A stretch of DNA of 64,000 nucleotides from Myxococcales bacterium (GTDB lineage: Bacteria; Myxococcota_A; Polyangia; Palsa-1104; JAEUJZ01). Where the stretch lies: contig JAEUJZ010000171.1 of NCBI GenBank assembly GCA_016794505.1, positions 124,001 through 188,000 of the forward strand, given 5' to 3'. The translations under genes were made by a program, and so were the position numbers. Shown here one piece after another: positions 27,144-35,787 of this stretch. Within the stretch, counting starts at the first letter, position 1, and every line of letters begins with the position of its first letter. The notes below the pieces were generated by a model. That model was not told where the DNA came from, did not search any database, and worked only from the letters and a program-made list of their open reading frames with translations.

Positions 27144-27899
27144 ATGAGCACTGCGTGTTTTCGCGTCTATTCCGCTTCGATTCCAGGGGTCATCCACCGC
27201 AAGCGCGGCCAAGCGTGCCAGGACAAGCTCTGCTGGAAGGTGACGTCGCATGGCGTGCTGCTTGTCGCTGTTGCCGACGGTGCGGGCTCGGCCCAGGCGG
27301 CAGAGGCAGGTGCCACGATTGCGGTCGAGACCGCGGTGCATGCTCTGGCCGAGTGCCTGCAGGAAGCGAGCGCGCAGCCAAGCCATGGCCTGCTGGCCGA
27401 TGCTGCAGAGCGAGCGAGCGCAGCCGTGCGCGACGAAGCCGAGCGGCGGCAGGTGCCAACAAGCGATCTGTCCAGCACGCTCTTGCTGGTGGCTGCAACG
27501 CCCAGTCAGGTGACATCGCTGCAGATTGGCGACGGCGCCATCGTCCTGCGCGAGGCATCGCTAACCCTGCTGCGCCTGGGGGCTGCCCAGCGCGGACGCT
27601 TCGCCAACGAGACCGTCTTCCTTGGTTCGCAAGACGCCATTCGCAAGGCCGTGCTGGCATCGTTTGTCGGGCAGTGGTCCGAGCTGGCGGTGGTTACCGA
27701 CGGTCTGGAAGTCATCTCGACGACGCCGGGAAGCCAGGCACCGCACGGTCCTTTTTTTCATCCGCTATTCGACTTCGCCGCGAGCCGAGCCGAACAAGCG
27801 CCCGCCGAACAGGCGCTGCATACCTTTCTTTCGACCCCGCCGGTCAGTGATCTGGCCGACGACGACTGCGCGCTGGTACTGGCCAGCATCAAGAGGTAG
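27144..27899 (+). CDS. PP2C-family protein phosphatase
   Basis: The 251-residue protein has the PP2C metal-binding set: an N-terminal KRGQACQDK, VADGAGSA with Asp45, SLQIGDGAIVLR, LAVVTDGLE and DLADDDCALVL. All the acidic metal ligands expected for Mn/Mg-dependent Ser/Thr phosphatases appear to be present. It resembles the phosphatases of TerY-P triads and should reverse phosphorylation by the kinase encoded next, which starts 3 bp after its stop. ATG 27144 is chosen because upstream codons overlap the VWA gene and lack similarity. Confidence 0.9.
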   Translation: MSTACFRVYSASIPGVIHRKRGQACQDKLCWKVTSHGVLLVAVADGAGSAQAAEAGATIAVETAVHALAECLQEASAQPSHGLLADAAERASAAVRDEAERRQVPTSDLSSTLLLVAATPSQVTSLQIGDGAIVLREASLTLLRLGAAQRGRFANETVFLGSQDAIRKAVLASFVGQWSELAVVTDGLEVISTTPGSQAPHGPFFHPLFDFAASRAEQAPAEQALHTFLSTPPVSDLADDDCALVLASIKR

Positions 27900-27902
27900 G
27901 CC

Positions 27903-29747
27903 ATGGCCGCGTTCATTGCTGCGCGAACCGGACAGCGGATCGACATCGATCTCAACCAGCCGCCGCTGGGCAAGGGAGGAGAAGGCCGCGTCTTTCGGGT
28001 CGAACAAAGGAATCTGCGCCAGGCAGCCAAGATCTTTCATCTGCAGGATGCGGAGGCACACTGGAAAAAGGAACTTCAGGCGCAGCGCGTGCCCATTCCC
28101 AAAGCAGAGCGCGAGGCCTGGCTTGATCTGCGTCGGCAGAGCTTTCGCCGCCACATCGAAAAGCTCAAGGTGATGCTGGCCAATCCTCCCGAAGACATCG
28201 GGCACACGCTCAGCCAGCAGCACTCCTTTACCTGGCCCACCGATATTCTGCGCAGCGCCGACGGATCGCCGGATACCTATGGGTACTTGATGCCGCTTGT
28301 GCAAAGCGACACGACGCTGCACCGGCTGGCTCACGGCAGCGAACGAATCGACCACCGCATCGCCTGCGATTACCGACAGCTCTTCGTCGTCGGGGCGCGG
28401 CTGGCAAAAGCCGTTTCCCTGCTGCACTCAAAGGGCTATGTCATCGGTGACATCAAAGATCAAAATGTCCTGGTCCAGCTGCAGTCCCTGCAGGTGACCA
28501 TCATTGATACGGATTCCTTTCAGGTTCCGCTGGGCGGACAGACCTTCCCCTGTCGCGTCTATTCCGAGGAGTACAGTCCCCCCGAACGGCCACGACTGGC
28601 CGAGCGGGGCATGCGACTGCCGACGAGCTATGACTGGTATTCGCTGGGTGTGTTGTTGTTCCTGCTGCTGCAAGACGGACTGCATCCGTTTTTTAGTGAA
28701 TACAGCGGAAGCGGTGCTGAGCCCCCTGTGGATCACCAGCAGAAGATGCAGCTTGGGTACTTCCCATTTGCCAAGAAACCCCGCGCCCCATACAGGCCGT
28801 ATGTCCGGGGACAGTGGCTGTGGCAAGCGCTGCCCGCGATCGTGCGCGATCTCTTTGTGCGCTGCTTCGAAGAGGGTCACGATTCCCCCGCCAAGCGTCC
28901 GACAGCCTTCGATTGGCGCGAAGCCTTGGAAGCAGTCAGCCAGCCAGGTCAGTATCTGATTCGCTGTGCCCGCATCGCCGCCCATTTCTATGACAAATCC
29001 CTCGGGAAAGAGTGTCCGTGGTGCCGCTATGAAGCCCTGACGAAATGCCCAAGCTTTATCGATGCGGCCACGAATCCGAGTGTCACTTCAAAACCTGTTG
29101 CGAACCCCATTCCACACTCTGCTCACAATCCCATTTCAAGCTCTGTTTTTGCTCCTAATAATAATCCGAATTTCAATGTAGCATCGGTTCCGAAATCTGT
29201 TCCAGATCCCAGTGCCGTCATCCCGCAGCGAGCTGTGTCCCAAAGGCAGGCGCCGCCACCGACCCCGCGGCGGGCTCGCGGCTGGTGGGGCGTGGGGCTC
29301 TTGCTTCTTTCGCTGGCTGCAGTGGGGATCTTTCAGCGCGATCGGGTGGGGCCGATCCTGCGCACGCTGCTCGACACATACGCTTTGCCAGCGTCCGATA
29401 TGGCACCGGCCTCGTCGGTGTCACTGCCGCCGCTCGACTTTGCGACAGTCGATGCCGACGCGGTCGACATGGGCCCCTCAGATCTGAGCAGCGTGCGAGA
29501 CGAAGCGCCCGATCTGCTGGCGTCCGATCAACAGGCAGGCCACGTGGCAGCGAGCGATGCTCCCCCCCCGACGACGGATGCAGCGGATGCCGCGGATGCC
29601 GCAGATACAAGAGACATGTCGGCCGGAATCGGCGCCTTGTTCAAAACGGAAGACAAGCCCATCCTGTGGATCGTACCCGACGGTGCTGCACAGGCCGTAG
29701 AGTCCCCTTCGGCGGTCTGGGATGCTGCCCCTTCTGCGGTCCGCTAG
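27903..29747 (+). CDS. Membrane-anchored atypical Ser/Thr protein kinase
   Basis: The 614-residue protein starts with a kinase domain (about 15-350): glycine loop GKGGEGRVF at 23-31, lysine 43 in AAKIF, catalytic loop GDIKDQN with Asp183 in place of HRD, and TDSF with Asp204 in place of DFG. This pattern is seen in kinases of TerY-P modules. CPWC at 371-374 with a later Cys suggests a small zinc knuckle. An AT-rich, Asn/Pro/Ser-rich linker (about 385-430) leads to one membrane segment at about 460-480 and an acidic Asp/Ala-rich tail. The kinase probably faces the cytoplasm with the tail outside. It partners with the phosphatase just upstream. Confidence 0.9.
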   Translation: MAAFIAARTGQRIDIDLNQPPLGKGGEGRVFRVEQRNLRQAAKIFHLQDAEAHWKKELQAQRVPIPKAEREAWLDLRRQSFRRHIEKLKVMLANPPEDIGHTLSQQHSFTWPTDILRSADGSPDTYGYLMPLVQSDTTLHRLAHGSERIDHRIACDYRQLFVVGARLAKAVSLLHSKGYVIGDIKDQNVLVQLQSLQVTIIDTDSFQVPLGGQTFPCRVYSEEYSPPERPRLAERGMRLPTSYDWYSLGVLLFLLLQDGLHPFFSEYSGSGAEPPVDHQQKMQLGYFPFAKKPRAPYRPYVRGQWLWQALPAIVRDLFVRCFEEGHDSPAKRPTAFDWREALEAVSQPGQYLIRCARIAAHFYDKSLGKECPWCRYEALTKCPSFIDAATNPSVTSKPVANPIPHSAHNPISSSVFAPNNNPNFNVASVPKSVPDPSAVIPQRAVSQRQAPPPTPRRARGWWGVGLLLLSLAAVGIFQRDRVGPILRTLLDTYALPASDMAPASSVSLPPLDFATVDADAVDMGPSDLSSVRDEAPDLLASDQQAGHVAASDAPPPTTDAADAADAADTRDMSAGIGALFKTEDKPILWIVPDGAAQAVESPSAVWDAAPSAVR

Positions 29748-29756
29748 GAGGTGACG

Positions 29757-31022
29757 ATGTTGACTCGGCTATACCTCTATGGCCCCTCGATGCAGAGCAT
29801 TGGCAAGGGGTATGTTGTGGCCAGCCGCGCAGGTGGACCCGCAGCCAGCGACGTGATCGCCGCGCTGATTCCGACAGAATCTGGGCGCTGGCTTTCGCAT
29901 GGTCAGACTGCGGTGCGCATCGAGCGAAACAACGAGCATCCGACCGCCATCGCACTGCATACCGGCCCGCTCTGGCTGCACACAGAGCAAGCGCGCGAGC
30001 GGATCTTTCAGGATCTGCTGGTCATCACGCAGCGCGTGGCCCAGGAAGTCAAAGAGCGAGGCGGCCTGCTGCTTCCGAATGCGGTACGCGCTGATGCCGA
30101 TCGCCGAATCCCATTTCCAACGTGTGGAGATTCCCATGTCTTGCACGCAGCCGACGTCATCGAACAGGCCACCTGCTGCAACTTGCTGCGGCTGTATCTT
30201 CCTGAGCTGATCGCTTTGTCTGGGCGGGCAGGGGTCAGTCCCCTGGGCGTGGAAACGCTGGGGTCGCGTCGGCTTTCCAGCAGCCGTCGCCATGTTGCCG
30301 CGCGCTATTTTCATTCGACCGATCCGCGCTTTCTCGATGTCCTAGAGCCTGTGCTGCAGCGCGATGGAGGCGTGCCATCGCTTGGCTTCCTCGATGTGAA
30401 TCCGCGGATGAAATCGGAATCAAGCCGGCACGCCATCGAGGTTCGCGCCATCGACGGGCAAGCTCTGTGGCCCAGCGTACGCGCCCACGCCATCGTGCTG
30501 CAGGCCCTGCTAATTCGGGCTCGCCGGATGGCTCGCCAAGGACAAGACGCCCCGATGATCGCGCAGGACTTGCTGGAACAAGATCGAGCGCGGGCGGTCG
30601 CCGCTGGCCTGTCCGCGTGGTGCGGTCCGCAGCGAAGCCCGCTGCGCAGCCTGCGCGATGCCGCGCTGGATCTGGTGATGGACCTGCGCGAAGAACTGCA
30701 GGTCTTAGAAGTCGCGTATCACGAGCTGGCCCCCCTGGTTCACGGACCGCTTCTGCGACAGCTCGGGCGTCCGGCCATTCAGACGGAAAGCGAGCTGTGC
30801 CGCGCACTTTTTCGCCAGGTGCGGGAGGGTCGCTTCATCGAGCGGATCGGCGAGCTTGTGACGCAGCCGGCGCAGTCGATGGAGCTGCTCGTCGGCCCCC
30901 ACGAAAACCCGCAGACGCGCGAAGCCGCCGCGCTGGCCAAACATCGCTGGGGCATGCTGCTCGGCTCGACCGATTCACCGACTGAGTCTGTCGAGCGTAA
31001 CGAGTCAGGAGGGGTGTCATGA
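29757..31022 (+). CDS. Glutamate-cysteine-ligase-like (COOH-NH2 ligase superfamily) protein
   Basis: The 421-residue protein resembles glutamate-cysteine ligase-like carboxylate-amine ligases: AVRIERNNEHPTAIALHTG, GRAGVSPLGVETLGSRRLSS followed by RHVAARYFHS, then FLDVNPRMKSESSRHAIEVR and AIDGQALWPSVRAHAIVLQA. These correspond to substrate/ATP-binding strands of the GCS fold. Such enzymes join a carboxylate to an amine with ATP, sometimes modifying peptides or proteins. Whether all catalytic glutamates are kept cannot be decided by eye. ATG 29757 follows AGGAGG at 5-nt spacing; the GTG six bases earlier is less likely. Its stop overlaps the next start by 4 bp (ATGA). Confidence 0.68.
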   Translation: MLTRLYLYGPSMQSIGKGYVVASRAGGPAASDVIAALIPTESGRWLSHGQTAVRIERNNEHPTAIALHTGPLWLHTEQARERIFQDLLVITQRVAQEVKERGGLLLPNAVRADADRRIPFPTCGDSHVLHAADVIEQATCCNLLRLYLPELIALSGRAGVSPLGVETLGSRRLSSSRRHVAARYFHSTDPRFLDVLEPVLQRDGGVPSLGFLDVNPRMKSESSRHAIEVRAIDGQALWPSVRAHAIVLQALLIRARRMARQGQDAPMIAQDLLEQDRARAVAAGLSAWCGPQRSPLRSLRDAALDLVMDLREELQVLEVAYHELAPLVHGPLLRQLGRPAIQTESELCRALFRQVREGRFIERIGELVTQPAQSMELLVGPHENPQTREAAALAKHRWGMLLGSTDSPTESVERNESGGVS

Positions 31023-32341
31023 CGCACTCCACAGACGCCGAGATCCTCGTGGACCTGCGCGCGTGCTCGGAGCGGCCGCAAGACTCGGCGCAGTGGATCG
31101 AGCTGTGGGAACGTCTGCATGCGCGGCTGGTCGGTCCGTTTCCGACGGGCGAATCAGCCGCCGTGCAGCTTAAACCGTACGGCTTGGTGCGCGTCCAGCC
31201 GATGATGCACGGCACGCTGACGCTTGCGCGCGATGCGCTCGTCTCGGTTCATTCCGTGCTAGAGCCCCCGGCTGCTCTGTTCCGTTGTCGCGTGTGTACG
31301 CAGCAGGGAAAAACGGACCTTGGCTCGCTGTGGTGCCCGTTCTGTGGCCCGGCTAGCGAAGCTCGCATCTGCGCCGCGCACGCGGTCTTTCTGGACGGCT
31401 GTCTGCGTCGCGATGGCTCGCTGCGCGTGACCTGCGATCGCCACCGCCCACGTTGCCTGTGCGGCTGTGATCAGCCGGCGGCGTTCTATTGCAGCGAGTG
31501 CGGAACACCCAGCTGTGAAGACCAACGCAGCGCCACCGCCACACAGAGACATCGGAGTCTGTGTAGCGCCTGCTATGAAAAAAAATACCCAGCTTGCAGC
31601 TTCGACGTGGCGTGTCGACTGCTGGGGGTTCTGCGCTGCGAGTACATCGATCGAGTCACCGCAAAGCGCTGTGTCAAGCGCATCTGCCCTGAGCACGCGT
31701 GGCGCTGGCAGATCTACGGCGATCGCGAGCCTGGCTTGGTCCACTGTCAGGATCATCGAGATCCGTCCCGCTGGGACAATGCCGACGCGATCTATCAGCT
31801 GGTGGCGGGCACGGCGCTGCGCAATTCCCGGCTGAGAAATAGGAATCTGCGCGAGCACTGGATCAACCTTCCTAATTTGCAGACGGTAGGCTGGATCTTT
31901 CGGCAAATTCGCAGCGAGGTTCGCTATCCACTCACGGCCTTTGATGCCTGGTTTGCCAGGCTGCATCAGGATCTGGTGCGCAGCCAGATCCGCGGTCGCC
32001 TGCATCCTCAGATGCTGCGTCTGCTGCAATGCAACGAGGCGCAGCGCCCACGAGACCTGCGGGCAGACGAGCGCGATCAAAAGGCCGGCGAAGAGCTCTG
32101 CGACGAGCTGCGCGCGATCCTTCGTTCCACGCGATGGGCTTCGGCATCGGCCACACAGATTCGGCTGGTGGACTATCGGCCAGCCAATCCGAAGCGCGCC
32201 GCCGTTCTGGTCGTGCGGGATCTGCCCCGCGATGCCTTTGAGCAGCTGCTTTCGGCGCGAAATATCTATGCACGGCGCACGGGTCACGAGGTGAGAATCA
32301 TTGCCGAGAAGCGGAGGCTTGCAGATGGCAACGATGGGTAG
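31019..32341 (+). CDS. Cys/His-rich zinc-binding protein of unknown family
   Basis: The 440-residue protein carries a dense set of Cys/His pairs between about 85 and 240: CRVCTQQ with CPFCGP, RICAAH, CDRHRPRCLCGCDQ, YCSECGTPSCED, LCSACYEKKYPAC, CPEHAW and HCQDH. This suggests several B-box- or treble-clef-like zinc modules. A helical segment follows, and the C-terminus has a small alpha/beta segment (AAVLVVRDLPRDAFEQLL and RNIYARRTGHEV). There is no signal peptide or membrane segment. It overlaps the ligase gene by 4 bp and the VWA-TIR gene by 17 bp, so it is part of the same operon and perhaps an adaptor or ubiquitin/RNA-like recognition module; that role is inference. Confidence 0.75.
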   Translation: MTHSTDAEILVDLRACSERPQDSAQWIELWERLHARLVGPFPTGESAAVQLKPYGLVRVQPMMHGTLTLARDALVSVHSVLEPPAALFRCRVCTQQGKTDLGSLWCPFCGPASEARICAAHAVFLDGCLRRDGSLRVTCDRHRPRCLCGCDQPAAFYCSECGTPSCEDQRSATATQRHRSLCSACYEKKYPACSFDVACRLLGVLRCEYIDRVTAKRCVKRICPEHAWRWQIYGDREPGLVHCQDHRDPSRWDNADAIYQLVAGTALRNSRLRNRNLREHWINLPNLQTVGWIFRQIRSEVRYPLTAFDAWFARLHQDLVRSQIRGRLHPQMLRLLQCNEAQRPRDLRADERDQKAGEELCDELRAILRSTRWASASATQIRLVDYRPANPKRAAVLVVRDLPRDAFEQLLSARNIYARRTGHEVRIIAEKRRLADGNDG

Positions 32342-34589
32342 CCACATCCACTTCGAACTCGTGGTGATTCCAGACGGATCGCTGATTTCAGGATCCAGAG
32401 TCGCGGTGCACCCTGAATCCGTGGGCCGCACGCAGCCAACTGTTGGCCTGTTCTCGGCGACAAGCGGCGATGGCGGAGTGCGTCGGCATCCGGTTCACAT
32501 CCTTCCGTGTCCCGAGGTTCCTAGGAACACACTCGCCATTTCGTCGGATCTCGCGGATGAGCTGGATCTGGTGGTATCCAGTGACCTTCCTTTTTCCCTG
32601 GAGCTCGATGGCTTCGCGCATGTGCCGGCGACCGAGCTTCACTTGCGCGCACTGGATGAGAGAAACCTGACGGATGTGACCCGCGATCTGAACGGCCATC
32701 CCAGCCTGGGAGGGCGTCTGTTCTGGGTGGCTGAGGGACGAACGTCTCTTTCCCCCACGACGGTTCATGCGCATGGATCGCCGTACCAAGTCGCGGAGCT
32801 GCTGCCGCGCGACAAGGCCAGCACGATCTTTGAGATTACGGCGCAGACGCGCTTGAAAGTCCGAGCCCCCCGCGCGCGGGCCGGAGTCGACATCGTCATT
32901 CTGGCAGACTGCAGTGGCTCGATGAGCAACGAAGATCTGCTGGATGAAAAGGCAGGTCGACGCGTGCAGCGGATCGCAGCGCTGAAGCAAGCGCTGCGCA
33001 CCCTAAAAGGAATCTGGCAGCGTCCGGGTCCCATCCTGCGCATGGCTCTTCTGGGATTCACCACGCAGAGCCATGTCCTTTTTCCCCGCTCCGGTGGTCT
33101 GCAAGATCTGGATCCTGAGGCACATCCCGACGTGTTCCAAGAATTTCTGGCTGCGACGGACGAACTGACGCCTCAGCCGGGACCAGGAACCGACATCGGG
33201 CAGGCGCTGCATAGGGGCGCAGAACACCTGCGACGGTACGGCAAGGCCGGGAACGATCGACTGTTTATCTTGATCTCAGATGGCGCACATTCCGAACAGG
33301 ACGAAGACGAAGCCGATCGCTACGGCAAGACTGTGCAGTTCCTAAACGATCCGGTTTCCTTGATGAGCCAGCTGCGTCTAGAAGAAGACATTCATCTGTA
33401 CGCGATTGGCATCGGCACGCGCGCGAATTTCGAGGAATGGTGGAAAGTCCGCAACCCAAATCAGAAACCGCGACCCACCGATATCCCGCGGCATGATCTG
33501 CTGAAGAAGATCGCAGCAGCCGGTGGTGGGCACTGCTTCGATTTCAGCGAAGCGTCGGCGCTGCGTCGATACTTTGACGAGATCGCGGCCGGCATCACCA
33601 GCACTCTGGATCCACAGCAGCCGCCGAAGCTTCCCGCGCTTTCGGAAAAAGAAAGGAATGTCCTGGCATCGCATGCCGTGCGCAGCCACGCCGCAGCAGA
33701 GTCGCCTAACCTGCGAGCACAACGGGCTGAGCTTCTGCACCAGATTCGGTCTTTGTATGTGAAGTGCAACGAGCTTTCCATTCAGCGATCTGGGCAGCCG
33801 CTGTTCGCGGTGGGCCCCGAGGTTGACAAGGTGCTCTTGTCCGATGAGCTGGTCGCCGACGCCTCGCTTGGCGTTGATGCTTGGCAGGCCTTGCGTCCGA
33901 TCTTTGCACCGAAGGGGGCGGCGGCGGCATTCCCCCAGGCGGTCGCGGCCGAGCTGCGCAATGTCCTCATTCCTCTTTTGTCAGCACCTGGGGACTCGGC
34001 GATTCTGGCTCGGCTCTGCGAGAGTCTGCGCGCGATCCAAAGTCACCTGGGGACCGTGCCGCAGACGTCTGCGAACGTCGCTTCGCTGCGCATCTTGGGA
34101 ACCAAGCCGCTGCCGAAAAAGATCCGCGTGTACTGTTGCTGCGCGGCCAAAGATCGCGACGCAGTCGAGCACATCGAGAAGCACTTGCAAGTTCAAACGA
34201 ATGGCAAGTGGCTCACTTGGGAAAAAAAGCTGAGCGTTCCTGTCGGCAGCCAGCCCGAGCACATCCATCGTCAGAGACTGGCGGAAGCCGACATCATCCT
34301 GTTCCTAATTACTGCGAACGCTGCGGACGATCCCGAATTCGTTCGCGCGGTGAAGGCGGCCATGCAGAGACAAGCGGCCGAGGACGTGGTGGTGGTGCCG
34401 ATCTATGTCTCGTGGATTGGGGTCACGAGCGATCTTTCATTCGGCGATCTGGTGTGGCTGCCCAGCAAGGAAGAGCCCATCGGGAACTCCAATGCCGACA
34501 GAGCGTGGAGCCATATCGCGGCGACCCTGCGCGAGGCCATGTCGAAGCGATGGCCGGATCGCGTTCCGCAGAGTCGCCTGGTTCGCTGA
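32325..34589 (+). CDS. VWA protein with C-terminal TIR domain
   Basis: The 754-residue protein has an N-terminal beta-rich region (1-185) with HIHFELVVIPDG at its start, then a VWA domain with a full MIDAS (DCSGS at 195-199, GTDIGQAL, ISDGAH), a helical linker, and at about 599-745 a TIR domain: KIRVYCCCAAKDRDAVEHI, EADIILFLITAN, VVVVPIYV, then FGDLVWLPSKEEPIGN and ADRAWSHIAATLREAM. These follow the TIR_2 pattern closely. At the position usually held by the catalytic glutamate, an alanine (VRAVKAAM) appears in my by-eye alignment, so NADase activity is uncertain. ATG 32325 is inside the end of the zinc-protein gene. It is the last gene of the operon and a likely output component. Confidence 0.82.
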   Translation: MATMGSHIHFELVVIPDGSLISGSRVAVHPESVGRTQPTVGLFSATSGDGGVRRHPVHILPCPEVPRNTLAISSDLADELDLVVSSDLPFSLELDGFAHVPATELHLRALDERNLTDVTRDLNGHPSLGGRLFWVAEGRTSLSPTTVHAHGSPYQVAELLPRDKASTIFEITAQTRLKVRAPRARAGVDIVILADCSGSMSNEDLLDEKAGRRVQRIAALKQALRTLKGIWQRPGPILRMALLGFTTQSHVLFPRSGGLQDLDPEAHPDVFQEFLAATDELTPQPGPGTDIGQALHRGAEHLRRYGKAGNDRLFILISDGAHSEQDEDEADRYGKTVQFLNDPVSLMSQLRLEEDIHLYAIGIGTRANFEEWWKVRNPNQKPRPTDIPRHDLLKKIAAAGGGHCFDFSEASALRRYFDEIAAGITSTLDPQQPPKLPALSEKERNVLASHAVRSHAAAESPNLRAQRAELLHQIRSLYVKCNELSIQRSGQPLFAVGPEVDKVLLSDELVADASLGVDAWQALRPIFAPKGAAAAFPQAVAAELRNVLIPLLSAPGDSAILARLCESLRAIQSHLGTVPQTSANVASLRILGTKPLPKKIRVYCCCAAKDRDAVEHIEKHLQVQTNGKWLTWEKKLSVPVGSQPEHIHRQRLAEADIILFLITANAADDPEFVRAVKAAMQRQAAEDVVVVPIYVSWIGVTSDLSFGDLVWLPSKEEPIGNSNADRAWSHIAATLREAMSKRWPDRVPQSRLVR

Positions 34590-34777
34590 GCGCAGTCTGA
34601 GACGGGGCGCGACTTGTTCCCGTTGCCCATCGCTTGCGGCGTACACTTTACACACGGGCCGAGGCGTCTTTTCTTGCACGACTCGGCTCTAGGCTCCGCA
34701 GGCGGCTCGTGTGACCCGAACGCGGCGACCAACGGGGACGCGCTGTGGCGCCACATTCGATGGCTTAGGAGGACCAG

Positions 34778-35773
34778 ATGAACACAGCTCAGCGGATTGG
34801 GGTTTCGCTTGCACTCGGAGGGCTCTTCTATGCTTCGCCGAGCGCTGCGGCGGACTGCATCTCGAACCTGCATATCGTGCTCGACCGCTCGTGCTCGATG
34901 ACGCAGAACAGCATCATGGGCAAGACGCGATGGGCGATTGCGGTCGACGCGATCAGAAACCTGACGACCAAGCACGCGGGAAAGCTGCGCTTTGGACTGG
35001 GCATGTTCCCCGACAAAGGAGTGATGACACCGCAGTGCGTGCAGACAATGCCGCACCTGTCTCCGGCGCCGAACAACGAGCAAGCCGTGATGACGCAGCT
35101 TGCCAACAACACACCGGGGGCTCCGTGCGTCACCAACATCGACGAAGGCATCAAGCAAGCAGGGGCCGACCCAGCGCTGTACAGCACCGAGCGACGCAGC
35201 TTCGTGGTGCTGATTACCGACGGTGCGCAGTCGGGTAACTGCAGTGGCGGACGGACCACGGCGGATCCGCTGACGGTGAAGTACCTGACAGAGCTCTACG
35301 GCAAGAAAGTCCCGACGTATGTCGTTGGCTTCGACGTTGGGACCAACGCAAATGCGCAGGCTTCGCTGAACAGCTTTGCGACGGCAGGTGGCCTGCCCAA
35401 CCCAACGGGAACGCTGAAGTTCTATGCCGCCAACGATCAAGCCGAGCTAGAAGGGGCCCTGGACAAGCTGGCGGCCATCGCGAGCACCGGGGATGTCAGC
35501 TTGTGCAAAGGCGTGCCGTGTCCCGACAACCGCTGCTTGACGGCGACGGCGCAGTGCGTAGGTGGCTTCTGCATCGAGCCGCCGCCGGATCCCAGCGGCG
35601 GCGGCGGAAACCCCGATGACACGGGGGGAGGCCTGGCCACCGCCGGCTGTAGCTGCCAAGTCGGAGCGCACTCCCACGCAGGAACCGCGGGCCTGCTGTC
35701 GCCGCTTCTGCTGGTGGCGGCCGGCATCCTGCGGCTGCGTCGACGCAGCCACCACACGCCACCGCGTGCCTGA
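34778..35773 (+). CDS. Secreted VWA protein with MYXO-CTERM-like sorting tail
   Basis: The 331-residue protein has a signal peptide (cleavage near SAAA-D at about 24), then a VWA domain with DRSCS as the MIDAS variant (VLDRSCSM) and LITDGAQSGN as the aspartate segment, a Cys-rich stretch (CKGVPCPDNRCLTATAQC) and a Gly/Pro-rich linker. The C-terminus has GCSCQ, a hydrophobic stretch (GLLSPLLLVAAGIL) and basic residues (RLRRRSHH). The Cys-x-Cys plus helix plus arginines matches MYXO-CTERM tails that sort proteins to the outer surface in myxobacteria. ATG 34778 follows TTAGGAGGACCAG. It is unrelated in sequence to the TerY-like VWA protein. Confidence 0.88.
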   Translation: MNTAQRIGVSLALGGLFYASPSAAADCISNLHIVLDRSCSMTQNSIMGKTRWAIAVDAIRNLTTKHAGKLRFGLGMFPDKGVMTPQCVQTMPHLSPAPNNEQAVMTQLANNTPGAPCVTNIDEGIKQAGADPALYSTERRSFVVLITDGAQSGNCSGGRTTADPLTVKYLTELYGKKVPTYVVGFDVGTNANAQASLNSFATAGGLPNPTGTLKFYAANDQAELEGALDKLAAIASTGDVSLCKGVPCPDNRCLTATAQCVGGFCIEPPPDPSGGGGNPDDTGGGLATAGCSCQVGAHSHAGTAGLLSPLLLVAAGILRLRRRSHHTPPRA

Positions 35774-35787
35774 CCAGAACGCGGCGC

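Noticed and set aside
31259..32431. A 390-codon minus-strand frame opposite the zinc protein
   Set aside because: The plus-strand gene has coherent Cys/His motifs and four-base coupling with its neighbour; the antisense product has no features.
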